A stretch of 64,000 nt of DNA from NCBI GenBank assembly GCA_050291365.1, contig JBNKJS010000024.1, positions 62,001 through 126,000 on the forward strand, written 5' to 3'. The DNA comes from JAAGZL01 sp050291365. Its GTDB lineage: Bacteria; Pseudomonadota; Gammaproteobacteria; Chromatiales; Chromatiaceae. Positions 45,577 to 54,300 of the stretch are shown here, piece by piece; position 1 is the stretch's first letter; each line of letters starts with the position of its first letter. A program made the position numbers and the translations under genes. Below the pieces are notes generated by a model. That model was not told the DNA's origin. It did not search any database and saw only the letters and a program-made list of their open reading frames with translations.

Positions 45577-46746
45577 TTATGGCGCGGGTTCAAGTCGTAC
45601 AAGTTTTCCGTTTGCTGCGTCGGTCAACAGGTAGAGGTAACCATCTGGCCCGGTCCTGACATCTCGAATTCGACCAAGCTTCCCTTTGAGTAACCGCTCT
45701 TCCAGAACTACCTGATCCCCATCCAGTTCAAGTCGAACCAGTAGTTGGAATTTAAGTGAACCCAGAAACAGATTTCCCTTCCACTTGGGGAATTTATCTG
45801 CGTAATAAAAGCTCATCCCGGATGGTGCTATGGATGGAACCCAGTAGTAGTCCGGCTGTTCCATACCTTGTTTGTGGGTGCCTTCGCCAATCCTGGTGCC
45901 AATGACATAATTGACGCCGTAGGTGATGATGGGCCAGCCATAGTTACGCCCCTTGCGGATGATATTCAGTTCATCGCCACCCTGTGGTCCATGTTCATGT
46001 ATCCATACCTTGCCTGTTTCTGGATGTAGTGCCATACCCTGCGGGTTACGGTGGCCGTAACTGAATATCTCCGGTTTTACTCCCCGTTGTGAGAAGAATG
46101 GATTCTCTTTCGGGATTGTCCCATCATGGTGAATGCGGATGACCGATCCAGCATGGTCATCCAGGGCCTGCGCCCTGGGTCTGTCACCTCTGTCCCCGAT
46201 GGTGATATAGAGATAACCAGCACGATCGAATAGCAGACGCGATCCAAAGTGGTAGCTGGTGGATGTTTTGTGTTCAAGGCGAAAGATAACCTGGAGATCG
46301 GTCAGCCTATGATTTACAAGATGGGCCCTGGCGACCTCCGTACCCATGCCGCCTTTTCCGGGAGCCACGTAGGAGAAGTAGATCCATCCGTTCTCTTTAA
46401 AACTGGGATGCAGGATGATATCCAGTAGACCGCCTTGTCCTTCAGCTTCGATCCTGGGCAGGCCTGAGATCAGCCTTGGGTGCAATCTGCCGTTCTCCAA
46501 TAAGCGTAGGTTGCCACTACGTTCAGTAACCAGAATGCGTCCATCTGGTAGAAAGGCCATGCCCCATGGGTGGTCCAGCCCGGTGGCCAGAGTAACAATA
46601 CGACCTGTGAAATCGCCGGTTACAGGCTCAAGCCTTTGGGCAGAATGGGTAGGCAAACTGCATATTAAGCCCCACAGCAGAATGCCTAAACAGGCGGAAT
46701 AACTGCGCCCTCTAACCGCAATTCTGTTGCAACTCATTGAATACAT
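45577..46746 (-). CDS. exported PQQ-dependent sugar dehydrogenase family protein
   Basis: 389 residues with an N-terminal signal (ending THSA). A six-bladed propeller with DHPWGMAFLPDGRILVTERSGNLRLL, GQGGLLDIILHP, GHRNPQGMAL, HEHGPQGGDELN and GRNYGWPIITYG, matching soluble aldose sugar dehydrogenases (YliI/Asd type) that oxidise sugars in the periplasm. No PQQ synthesis genes are in the window. Transcription runs against the GFA gene with nine bases between stops. Confidence 0.92.
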   Translation of the reverse strand: MYSMSCNRIAVRGRSYSACLGILLWGLICSLPTHSAQRLEPVTGDFTGRIVTLATGLDHPWGMAFLPDGRILVTERSGNLRLLENGRLHPRLISGLPRIEAEGQGGLLDIILHPSFKENGWIYFSYVAPGKGGMGTEVARAHLVNHRLTDLQVIFRLEHKTSTSYHFGSRLLFDRAGYLYITIGDRGDRPRAQALDDHAGSVIRIHHDGTIPKENPFFSQRGVKPEIFSYGHRNPQGMALHPETGKVWIHEHGPQGGDELNIIRKGRNYGWPIITYGVNYVIGTRIGEGTHKQGMEQPDYYWVPSIAPSGMSFYYADKFPKWKGNLFLGSLKFQLLVRLELDGDQVVLEERLLKGKLGRIRDVRTGPDGYLYLLTDAANGKLVRLEPAP

Positions 46747-46905
46747 AACCCTATTTTAGGGCATATTTGTCAATCTGATTTAATAGAGATATTTAAAGAT
46801 AAAATAGACATTAAAAAGCATAAGAAAAAGTGATAATTATATATATAAATCATTGGGTTAGTATGTTCTTCCGCGTACTATAATTAAGGTAGAGGGAGCT
46901 GCAAA

Positions 46906-46995
46906 ATGAAGTGGATGGAGAGGCTTCATGAGGTGAAACTGGAGGTGGAATTATGGTCAAGACAACTGACAAAACAGGCAAAAGCAACGAGGTAG
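46906..46995 (+). other. possible upstream reading frame overlapping hsp20
   Basis: ATG at 46906 follows GGGAG and starts a 29-codon frame (MKWMERLHEVKLEV...) ending 40 bases inside the hsp20 gene, in another frame. It could couple or dampen hsp20 translation, or be chance. Confidence 0.25.
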
Positions 46996-47483
46996 CAGTA
47001 AAACATACTGGTGCTGAGGTAGCTAAGAGGGAAGAGTCCAGGACATTGCATCCATTTGAGGAGATGGATCGCCTGTTCGAGAACATGTTCGCAAGTGGTT
47101 GGTTGAGGCCGTTAAATTGGGATATCCCAGCATTCGAAGATATCAGAATGCCGTTTAGGGGAAAGGTCCCGCGCGTTGACGTGATAGATCGTGGTGATGA
47201 GGTGGTTGTCCGCGCTGAGATCCCAGGCGTTGAGAAGAAGGATCTTGACGTAACGATGACAGACACCGCAGTTACCATCAAAGGGAGCACCAAAGAGGAG
47301 AAGAAGGAGGAGAAGGAAGACTACTATAGAAGCGAGATCTCAAAAGGCTCCTTCAGCCGTACGGTAGCACTTCCTGATAACGTAGACGCGAGTAAGGCCA
47401 AAGCCAGTTTCACGGACGGTGTGCTTGAACTGACTGTTCCTAAGGTAAAGGAGTCTAAACGTCACAGCATTACAGTTGAGTGA
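46953..47483 (+). CDS. small heat-shock protein, Hsp20 family (third copy)
   Basis: 176 residues, longer N-terminal arm (about 1-65, PFEEMDRLFENMFASGWLRP) than the two at 12-13 kb. Alpha-crystallin domain: VVVRAEIPGVEKKDLDVTM and DGVLELTVPK. ATP-independent holdase. ATG follows GGAGGTGG. TATAAT at 46879-46884 is a possible -10 box but a good -35 is lacking. An intrinsic terminator follows. Confidence 0.94.
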   Translation: MVKTTDKTGKSNEVAVKHTGAEVAKREESRTLHPFEEMDRLFENMFASGWLRPLNWDIPAFEDIRMPFRGKVPRVDVIDRGDEVVVRAEIPGVEKKDLDVTMTDTAVTIKGSTKEEKKEEKEDYYRSEISKGSFSRTVALPDNVDASKAKASFTDGVLELTVPKVKESKRHSITVE

Positions 47484-47494
47484 TGGAGGAGTAT

Positions 47495-47523
47495 GGCCTG
47501 CGCTTTTTGCGCAGGCCTTTTTT
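47495..47523 (+). terminator. intrinsic terminator of hsp20
   Basis: GGCCTGCGC-ttttt-GCGCAGGCC, a nine-base perfect stem, followed by six T. Confidence 0.9.
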
Positions 47524-47561
47524 GTTTGGTCGAATGTACCGTCTACTACTTATTTATGTTT

Positions 47562-48194
47562 CTATTTAACTATTGGTTGCCAGATATCCTCAGGCACCTC
47601 TGTTCCAGACAAGTTTTCAGCACTTGTTATGATGAAGTCATTTTCGGTAACTCCCTGTTTCATAATCATAGCCTTGAGGGCCATGTTTGCCCCGGCCATT
47701 GTCTGTAGGAGGTTGAATCGCCATGTGCCAGCTTGCTTCAGAAAGTTGAACTTGGTTGGCACTCTTTTTTCTTGTACGAGAACCTCTGCTACAGCGCTGT
47801 CTGATGCCACTTGAACTTCCCCCAAAGATGTATTCATGACTGATGCTTTACCAATCCACCCATTGTCAACTGCATAGGCAAAAATATCATTGCCATTCGC
47901 ATTTAAAAGCATATCACGAGGTACTCTGTGCTTAATTAGAATAACTTGAAGCCGGTTCATAAGATTCAGCTTCATAAGTTCATCTTTGGTCGCTGTTTTT
48001 GCCCAATCAACGTATTTTTTGTATTGCGCAATTGTTTCCTCTGTTACAAGTTGTGCAGCCTGCATTCCATTCTGAGATAGTAGAGCCTGCCTGTAGTTGG
48101 CAAAAGTCTGCTTTACAGCATCTGTATCTTCCGCAGCGAAGCATGAAGAGAAACACAAACCTAGCAGTAGGAAAGTAACTGTTTTTCGAAGCAT
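47562..48194 (-). CDS. secreted hypothetical protein
   Basis: 210 residues from ATG 48194, preceded by GGGAG; the frame is open 24 codons upstream without a ribosome site. A signal peptide (about 1-20, ending CFA) precedes a mixed alpha/beta body that resembles the NTF2-like/SnoaL-type layout (DTDAVKQTFANYRQALLSQNG, YAVDNGWIGKAS, VPTKFNFLKQAGTWRFNLL). No catalytic motif is clear. I do not recognise a family. Probably periplasmic. Confidence 0.75.
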   Translation of the reverse strand: MLRKTVTFLLLGLCFSSCFAAEDTDAVKQTFANYRQALLSQNGMQAAQLVTEETIAQYKKYVDWAKTATKDELMKLNLMNRLQVILIKHRVPRDMLLNANGNDIFAYAVDNGWIGKASVMNTSLGEVQVASDSAVAEVLVQEKRVPTKFNFLKQAGTWRFNLLQTMAGANMALKAMIMKQGVTENDFIITSAENLSGTEVPEDIWQPIVK

Positions 48195-48304
48195 GTCTAT
48201 CTCCCGCACTGAACACAATAGTTGGTTATACATTCTGCACTTATTCCGATAAACCGCACAATTCAAAAGTATATCAGGGGTGGTAGATTAGAAAAAATCT
48301 CTAC

Positions 48305-48535
48305 TTAACCTTTGCGAACAAGATAGATAAACTCCTTATTTTCCTCTTTAAACTCCAGAAGTTCATGGCCTCCCTGTTTGCACAACATTTTTACCTCACG
48401 TTCTGTACCAGGTTCAGTCCCGATTACTTTCACCACCTCACCGCTCTCCATACGGGTCAGGGTCTGCTTGATGCGCAAAATCGGTAAAGGGCAGTTTAAC
48501 CCTTTCAGGTCGAGTTCTTTTGTAATATCTGTCAT
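48305..48535 (-). CDS. tusA: TusA family sulfurtransferase
   Basis: 76 residues. CPLP at 15-18 with Cys15 is the sulfane-sulfur carrier site (GLNCPLPILR); the IF3-C-like fold ends with LLEFKEENKEFIYLVRKG. It carries sulfur to tRNA thiolation and molybdopterin synthesis and, in sulfur oxidisers, to the reverse sulfite reductase pathway. GAGGAG lies nine bases before ATG. No partner DsrE or rhodanese genes are adjacent. Confidence 0.92.
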   Translation of the reverse strand: MTDITKELDLKGLNCPLPILRIKQTLTRMESGEVVKVIGTEPGTEREVKMLCKQGGHELLEFKEENKEFIYLVRKG

Positions 48536-48718
48536 CTAAATCATCTCCTCATTCCATACACCATATGATAATAGAACAGCTACGTGAAGTGGAATATTGA
48601 TATTGGAAACAATTGTGGCCGTGTAAGTGCTGGCTGATTGGTGCTATCCTTTAGCGCTTATTATGACTAAAAGAGATAAGCATTATTACCTTCAATACAG
48701 CAAAATGGGAATATAATA

Positions 48719-49783
48719 ATGAACGAATTGTTACAGCAAACCTACTTTAATAACACTCTTCAGACCTGGGCTATATCGTTTGGCATAATTATTCTGTCGC
48801 TGTTGTTGGGTAAGGTGGTTTACTGGATCTTTTCCAAGATTATGCGTGGTTTTACCAGCCGTACCGAGACCAAACTTGATGACATAATTGTCGACATGAT
48901 CGAAGAGCCGATGGTGTTTTTTCTCATTTCCTCAGGTATCTGGTTTGGATTAAAGCAGCTGACCCTTCCCGATGGGTTAAATACCGCCATCAATAACTCA
49001 TTCCAGGTGTTGTTAGCACTGCTGGTAGGTTGGTTGGTCAGTCGCCTGTTCGACGCAATTTGTAAGGAGTACCTGGTTCCATGGACAGAGGCGTCTGAGA
49101 ATGATCTGGATGACCAGCTTCTGCCCATCCTGAGGAAATCTGTAAAGACGGCGATCTGGGCCTTTGCCGTTATTATAGGTCTCAACAATGCTGGCTATAA
49201 CGTGGGTGCCCTTATTGCCGGTCTTGGTATTGGTGGTTTGGCCTTGGCTATGGCGGCAAAAGATACTGTCTCAAATGTCTTTGGTGGGGTTACGGTATTT
49301 ACCGATCAGCCATTTAAGATCAACGACCGCATCAAGGTTGCTGGGTTCGATGGCACTGTAACCGAGATTGGAGTACGCAGCACTAGACTGCAGACACTGG
49401 AAGGACGCATAGTCACAATTCCCAACGCCAAGTTTGCCGATGCCCCGGTAGAGAATATCTCCCGTGAGCCATCTCGTAAGATCGTCCTTAATCTTGGTCT
49501 TACCTATGACACCACCCCAGAGAAGATGCAGCTTGCGATGGATCTGCTAAAACAGATAGGTGAAAGCAATCAACACACTGAAGAGAAACTGATTATCTCA
49601 TTCAACGGTTTTGGTGACTTCGCCATGAACATCATGTTTATCTACTACATCAGCAAGGGGATGGATATAGCCAATACCCAGACTGAGATTAACATGGAGA
49701 TCTTGCGTCAATTTAGTGAGAATGGACTTGAGTTTGCGTTCCCAACCCAAACCCTTTACAACATAGAGGCTAGTGCATCATGA
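48719..49783 (+). CDS. small-conductance mechanosensitive channel (MscS family)
   Basis: 354 residues, with an extra N-terminal helix compared with E. coli MscS. The pore helix region GLGIGGLALAMAAKDTVSNVFGGV and the beta domain start (VFTDQPFKINDRIKV, then EIGVRSTRLQTLEGRIVTIPN) are clear. It opens under hypo-osmotic shock. The stop overlaps the next gene by ATGA. Confidence 0.94.
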   Translation: MNELLQQTYFNNTLQTWAISFGIIILSLLLGKVVYWIFSKIMRGFTSRTETKLDDIIVDMIEEPMVFFLISSGIWFGLKQLTLPDGLNTAINNSFQVLLALLVGWLVSRLFDAICKEYLVPWTEASENDLDDQLLPILRKSVKTAIWAFAVIIGLNNAGYNVGALIAGLGIGGLALAMAAKDTVSNVFGGVTVFTDQPFKINDRIKVAGFDGTVTEIGVRSTRLQTLEGRIVTIPNAKFADAPVENISREPSRKIVLNLGLTYDTTPEKMQLAMDLLKQIGESNQHTEEKLIISFNGFGDFAMNIMFIYYISKGMDIANTQTEINMEILRQFSENGLEFAFPTQTLYNIEASAS

Positions 49784-51276
49784 ACAATGAGATTCTGATT
49801 GGCGGTAACGGGCGGTCACAGGTTTCACTATTAGCTAAGACCGCAAACCGTCATGGCATGATTGCGGGGGCAACCGGAACAGGCAAGACGGTCACCCTGC
49901 AGGTATTGGCAGAGAATTTCTCAGCCATGGGGGTGCCGGTATTCTTGGCGGATGTGAAGGGTGATCTCTCTGGATTAGCTCAGTCCATAGCCATGAACGA
50001 CAAGATCACTTCACGCTTGGAAACCATCGGCATCAAGGACTTTACACCGCAGGCAAATCCAACCCTGTTCTGGGACCTGTTTGGCAAGCAGGGTCATCCC
50101 ATTAGAACAACCATCTCAGATATGGGGCCGCTACTGCTTTCCAGTCTGATGGAGCTGAATGATACCCAAACCGGTGTGTTGTATGCGGCTTTTGGTATTG
50201 CAGATGATAACGGCATGCTACTGTTGGATCTGAATGACCTGCGCAGCATGCTCGCATGGATGGGTGAGAATTCAAGTGAGTTGTCATCAGAATACGGTAA
50301 CATCAGCAGTTCCAGCATCGGAGCAATCCAGCGACGTCTGTTGGTGTTGGATGAGCAGGGGGCGGAAAACCTGCTGGGTGAGCCGGCACTAAATCTTAAT
50401 GATCTGATGATTACAGATTTCTCAGGACGTGGTGTGGTGAGCATCATGGATGTTACTGAACTCATGTCTAAATCACCGCGGGTCTACGCTACCTTCCTGT
50501 TATGGTTGTTGGCGGAGCTGTTTGAAAATCTGCCTGAAGTGGGTGATCCGGATAAGCCAAAACTGGTGCTGTTCTTTGATGAGGCCCATCTGCTATTTGA
50601 TCGTGCGCCGCGCCCATTGCTGGATAAGATAGAGCAGGTGGTGCGTCTGATACGTTCAAAGGGTGTTAGTGTATTCTTCATTAGCCAAAGCCCCTTAGAT
50701 ATACCTAGTGATATCCTTGGTCAGCTTGGCGCTCGCATTCAACACGCTTTACGCGCGTTTACTCCAAAAGATAAAAAGACAGTACGGGCAGTTGCGCAAA
50801 ACTTTCGTGAGAACCCTGAGCTGGATACGGAGAAGGTCATTACAGAACTTGGCACAGGCGAAGCGTTAGTCTCCGTACTGAATGAAGATGGTAGCCCAAC
50901 CCCAGTAGAGCGAATCCTGATTCGTCCTCCGCAATCGCGTATAGGTCCACTTACAGCCGCGGAGCGCGATGAAGTGCTTGGGCGTTCACCTCTAAAAGGA
51001 AGATACGATACGGCGGTTGATCGTGAATCCGCCTTTGAGATGTTAAAGAAACGCACCGAAGAGGAAGAGCGGATGGAGCGTGCGGAAAAGGCGCGACTAG
51101 AGCAGGAGAAGGAGGCCAAGAAAGCTAAATCCAAAGGTAATATATGGACTGGGACCTCAGGACGTCAGGGTGTGGGGGAGGCTATCGTTAAGAGCGTAGC
51201 CCGTTCTGTCGGCAGTTCTCTTGGTCGTCAGATTATTAGGGGTGTTTTGGGGTCGTTGCTTGGTGGTAGGAAGTAG
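49780..51276 (+). CDS. HerA-like ATPase (DUF853 / YjgR family)
   Basis: 498 residues. Walker A AGATGTGKTVTLQ and Walker B VLFFDEAHLLFD, with the DUF853 blocks DVKGDLSGLAQ, NPTLFWDLFG and FFISQSPLDIPSDILGQLG, and a basic coiled region at the C-terminus. It is a hexameric-type NTPase of unsettled role. Overlaps mscS by four bases. Confidence 0.92.
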   Translation: MNNEILIGGNGRSQVSLLAKTANRHGMIAGATGTGKTVTLQVLAENFSAMGVPVFLADVKGDLSGLAQSIAMNDKITSRLETIGIKDFTPQANPTLFWDLFGKQGHPIRTTISDMGPLLLSSLMELNDTQTGVLYAAFGIADDNGMLLLDLNDLRSMLAWMGENSSELSSEYGNISSSSIGAIQRRLLVLDEQGAENLLGEPALNLNDLMITDFSGRGVVSIMDVTELMSKSPRVYATFLLWLLAELFENLPEVGDPDKPKLVLFFDEAHLLFDRAPRPLLDKIEQVVRLIRSKGVSVFFISQSPLDIPSDILGQLGARIQHALRAFTPKDKKTVRAVAQNFRENPELDTEKVITELGTGEALVSVLNEDGSPTPVERILIRPPQSRIGPLTAAERDEVLGRSPLKGRYDTAVDRESAFEMLKKRTEEEERMERAEKARLEQEKEAKKAKSKGNIWTGTSGRQGVGEAIVKSVARSVGSSLGRQIIRGVLGSLLGGRK

Positions 51277-51312
51277 GGATCTGTTTTTGGTCATCCCGGC
51301 GAGGCGGTGTAT

Positions 51313-51369
51313 GGCAAGGATTATTCCTATAATCTTTTTGCATTCCTCATATACCCGTGGGTCAGATGT
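51313..51369 (+). repeat. dispersed hairpin repeat, copy A
   Basis: 57 bases related to 56553-56611. Contains the hairpin AAGGATTAT-tcct-ATAATCTTT (one G-U) and ends with GTGGGTCAGATGT, shared exactly with copy B. Confidence 0.7.
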
Positions 51370-51463
51370 AGCGTTTATGAACCAAATGATAGACGAAAGT
51401 GCGTAGTGCGTTGAATGCCATTCAGGGTGTCCCGAAGGGTGAGGGAAGCGAATAATCTAGACT

Positions 51464-51907
51464 CTATGCCTGATTAGGGGAGAACTTCTCAAGCATCTTC
51501 GCTATCAATCCCTGGTTTAAATTATGGCGTATCTCTTTTGCGTAAAATTGATCTTCTCTCTGGATATGGGAAATCAGCCAGACCTTTAGGTCTCTCAACA
51601 ACTGGCGTGATACGTCTTTCCCCTGTTTCCAATCTGATTTATAACGCGTTATACGATCAGTGAACGAATTGTGCACCATACGATGGCCTTCAGTATGTTC
51701 GTATCCGTGTTCTGCCATCAGACTCTCCTCAAAAGAGAAGTGGGATATGCAATAACTGAATAGATTTTTAAATATAATTTCAATCTCATCACTGTTCTTG
51801 CAGGAGATTGCGTTGTCCAGCTGGTTGATATAGTCAACTATCTTCCTATGTTGTGTATCAATGACTTCAATACCAGTGTCATATGCACTATCCCATACAA
51901 AAAACAT
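51464..51907 (-). CDS. bacteriohemerythrin
   Basis: 147 residues. A four-helix bundle with the iron ligands DTQH, CISHFSFEE, HRMVH and HIQRED, giving the His/Asp/Glu set of a diiron O2 carrier. Such proteins deliver O2 to membrane oxidases or signal oxygen; soluble, cytoplasmic. Confidence 0.92.
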   Translation of the reverse strand: MFFVWDSAYDTGIEVIDTQHRKIVDYINQLDNAISCKNSDEIEIIFKNLFSYCISHFSFEESLMAEHGYEHTEGHRMVHNSFTDRITRYKSDWKQGKDVSRQLLRDLKVWLISHIQREDQFYAKEIRHNLNQGLIAKMLEKFSPNQA

Positions 51908-51992
51908 GATTCTTTACACACTCCAGAGTTATGGTTTGAGGTAAACGGGACTGACCTTGATATTAGGTTATGTTTACCCTTAAATGATCTAT

Positions 51993-52412
51993 TTATGGCT
52001 CTATCGTAGCGGATAAGTAGGTTAACTCATTTTCCTCTATGGGTAATTGAGCGCGCACAGCAATTGCATGCTGTAGGTGTTCATGAGGAACAGTTATCCA
52101 GTATTCAGGGCCGTCAGCATTTCTTGGTTGTATTCTCTCAATCCGATTTGGAACCCCTTCCATTTGCAATTTCGTCGATATTAGACCCGCTATGCCTTTA
52201 GCAGTGTAACCTCGAAAATACTCCCATTGCTCTTCGTTGCTCATTTTGTTGTACTTGTCGGTTATGTTGTTGGAAACACTATTGTGACAGGCTGCAAAAC
52301 ACTCCAATAAATTGTTTTTATAGATTCCGCGAGGATCTAGCGCGGACTGGAATAGCAATCCCGTCTGCCTGATCCCTCCACTGGAATCAACCTCTATTAA
52401 ATTATAGAACAT
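51993..52412 (-). CDS. hypothetical protein
   Basis: 139 residues from ATG 52412 (AGAGGAAA upstream); an earlier Met at 52427 would add five residues. Short, no signal peptide or membrane helix. Contains the acidic, Trp-containing stretch EEQWEYFRGYTAKGIAGL. I do not recognise a family. The coding call rests on the ribosome site and codon-like composition. Confidence 0.6.
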   Translation of the reverse strand: MFYNLIEVDSSGGIRQTGLLFQSALDPRGIYKNNLLECFAACHNSVSNNITDKYNKMSNEEQWEYFRGYTAKGIAGLISTKLQMEGVPNRIERIQPRNADGPEYWITVPHEHLQHAIAVRAQLPIEENELTYLSATIEP

Positions 52413-52577
52413 TTTTCCTCTTGGCAAGGCTTTAGTTGTAGGTGAAGATGTGATTGCTTATACGCTAGGAGTACAAATACAAATAATCTGTACTAGTATT
52501 TGAATACGGCTGACAAGGTTAGCTCAGGGATCTGTACGGCCCTATCAAGAATCCGTGCGATAAGCGCAAGGCTGAAA

Positions 52578-53804
52578 ATGATCTACCCCAAGGTACTTGC
52601 CTTTGTATTGGCAGGCGGGGAAGGTACCCGTCTCCATCCACTAACCGACTTACGCTGCAAGCCGGCTATACCATTTGGTGGACGCTACCGGCTGGTGGAT
52701 TTTGTTCTTAGCAATCTGGTTAATTCTCAAATATTCTCTATCTATCTGTTAGTACAGTATAAATCCCAGGCCTTAATCGAACATTTGCACAAGGCATGGG
52801 AGATGTCGCCCATGCTGGTTGAACAGTTTATTACCGAGGTTCCTCCTCAGAGGTGTGATGGGGGTAGCGAGTGGTTTCAGGGGACGGCTGATGCGGTATA
52901 TCAGAACCGTTCACTGATAGATCAACATCAGGCTGATGTGGTTTTGGTGTTTGGGTCTGACCATATCTATCGCATGGATATTCGGCAGATGTTGGATTTT
53001 CATATCAGACAGCAGGCAGATGTGACGGTTGCGGTAAAGCCCGTACCGCTAAATCAAGCTCAAAGATATGGAAATATCGAGATAGACGAGTCCGCGCGCA
53101 TAATCGGCTTCCACGAGAAGCCGCAGGTAGCGGTCTCAATCCCAAGTACCCCTGACAGGGTATTGGCTTCCATGGGTAATTATATATTTCGCGCTGATGT
53201 GCTGCGCGACGCGCTAAACGCTGTGCATTACGATGGAGGCACGGACTTTGGCCGGCATGTATTGCCATGGCTAGTAGAGAACCAACGTTCTTTGGCCTAT
53301 GACATAAAGGATAATTATGTGCCAGGGGTCAAGCCCTATGAGGAGAAGGGATACTGGTGCGATGTAGGGACTATAGGATCATACAAACAGGCACATGATG
53401 ATATCCTGGGGCATGAACCGCGCTTTGATCTGTTCAATCCAAAGTGGCCTATACGAAGCTATCGCTACGATGGTCCGGCAACCAAGGTAGGCAGACTTAA
53501 TATGAATAACTGCTTGATCGGTGCTGGTTGCCTTATTGAGGCAGCCAAGATACATAATAGCGTAATTGGCTTAGAGGTGATGATCGAGAAAAAAGTCGAG
53601 ATCGAGAATTGCATCATTCTTGACTATGTGAAGATCGAGCAAGGCTGCAAGCTACGCAATGCCATCATTGACCGGTATAACGTAATTCCTATCGGAACCG
53701 AGATAGGTTTTGACACAGAGAAGGATCGTGAGATCTATTGTCTGGATGAGTCAGGTTTAGTGGTTGTGCCTTGTGGTGACAGGCTGGTGTCCAGAGTTTA
53801 CTGA
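52578..53804 (+). CDS. glgC: glucose-1-phosphate adenylyltransferase
   Basis: 408 residues from ATG 52578; a TTG at 52500 would add 26 residues without family match. The nucleotidyltransferase core has LAGGEGTRLHPLTDLRCKPA, FGGRYRLVDF, GTADAVYQN and GSDHIYRMD; the left-handed helix domain follows at about 290-400. It makes ADP-glucose for glycogen. No other glg gene is adjacent. Confidence 0.93.
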   Translation: MIYPKVLAFVLAGGEGTRLHPLTDLRCKPAIPFGGRYRLVDFVLSNLVNSQIFSIYLLVQYKSQALIEHLHKAWEMSPMLVEQFITEVPPQRCDGGSEWFQGTADAVYQNRSLIDQHQADVVLVFGSDHIYRMDIRQMLDFHIRQQADVTVAVKPVPLNQAQRYGNIEIDESARIIGFHEKPQVAVSIPSTPDRVLASMGNYIFRADVLRDALNAVHYDGGTDFGRHVLPWLVENQRSLAYDIKDNYVPGVKPYEEKGYWCDVGTIGSYKQAHDDILGHEPRFDLFNPKWPIRSYRYDGPATKVGRLNMNNCLIGAGCLIEAAKIHNSVIGLEVMIEKKVEIENCIILDYVKIEQGCKLRNAIIDRYNVIPIGTEIGFDTEKDREIYCLDESGLVVVPCGDRLVSRVY

Positions 53805-53869
53805 GGCTGTACAGTTGGCCGCTGTCGTGAAAAGATAGAAAGCAGTAGAATCTATCAGCGACAACAACC

Positions 53870-54286
53870 ATGTTAAAGATTTCCAATAATGTCTCCATTC
53901 CCATCGAAGAAATAGAGATATGCGCTATCCGCGCTCAGGGTGCGGGTGGACAGAATGTAAACAAGGTCTCATCTGCAGTGCATCTGCGCTTCGATGTGCG
54001 GGCATCATCTCTTCCAGATTATTATAAGCAGCGGCTTCTGGCGTTGAGTGATAAGAGGTTGAGTAAAGATGGCATTATCGTAATCAAGGCCCAGCGTTAC
54101 AGGACTCAGGAGAAGAACAGGGAAGAGGGGTTAAATCGGTTGGTGGAGCTGATAAAGAGCGTCGGTGTCATTCGGAAAAAGCGTAAACCAACTAAGCCTA
54201 CCAGGGCATCACAAAAGAGGCGTATGGACAGCAAGACCAAACGCGGTCAGACGAAATCACTACGGGGTAAGGTTTTCGATCTGTAG
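53870..54286 (+). CDS. arfB: alternative ribosome-rescue factor B
   Basis: 138 residues. The GGQ motif sits in RAQGAGGQNVNKVSSAVHLRF and the C-terminal 35 residues are a basic tail (RKKRKPTKPTRASQKRRMDSK) that enters the mRNA channel of stalled ribosomes. It hydrolyses peptidyl-tRNA on non-stop ribosomes. ATG 53870 lies 65 bases after glgC. Confidence 0.94.
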   Translation: MLKISNNVSIPIEEIEICAIRAQGAGGQNVNKVSSAVHLRFDVRASSLPDYYKQRLLALSDKRLSKDGIIVIKAQRYRTQEKNREEGLNRLVELIKSVGVIRKKRKPTKPTRASQKRRMDSKTKRGQTKSLRGKVFDL

Positions 54287-54300
54287 GTTTTGCATAATCA

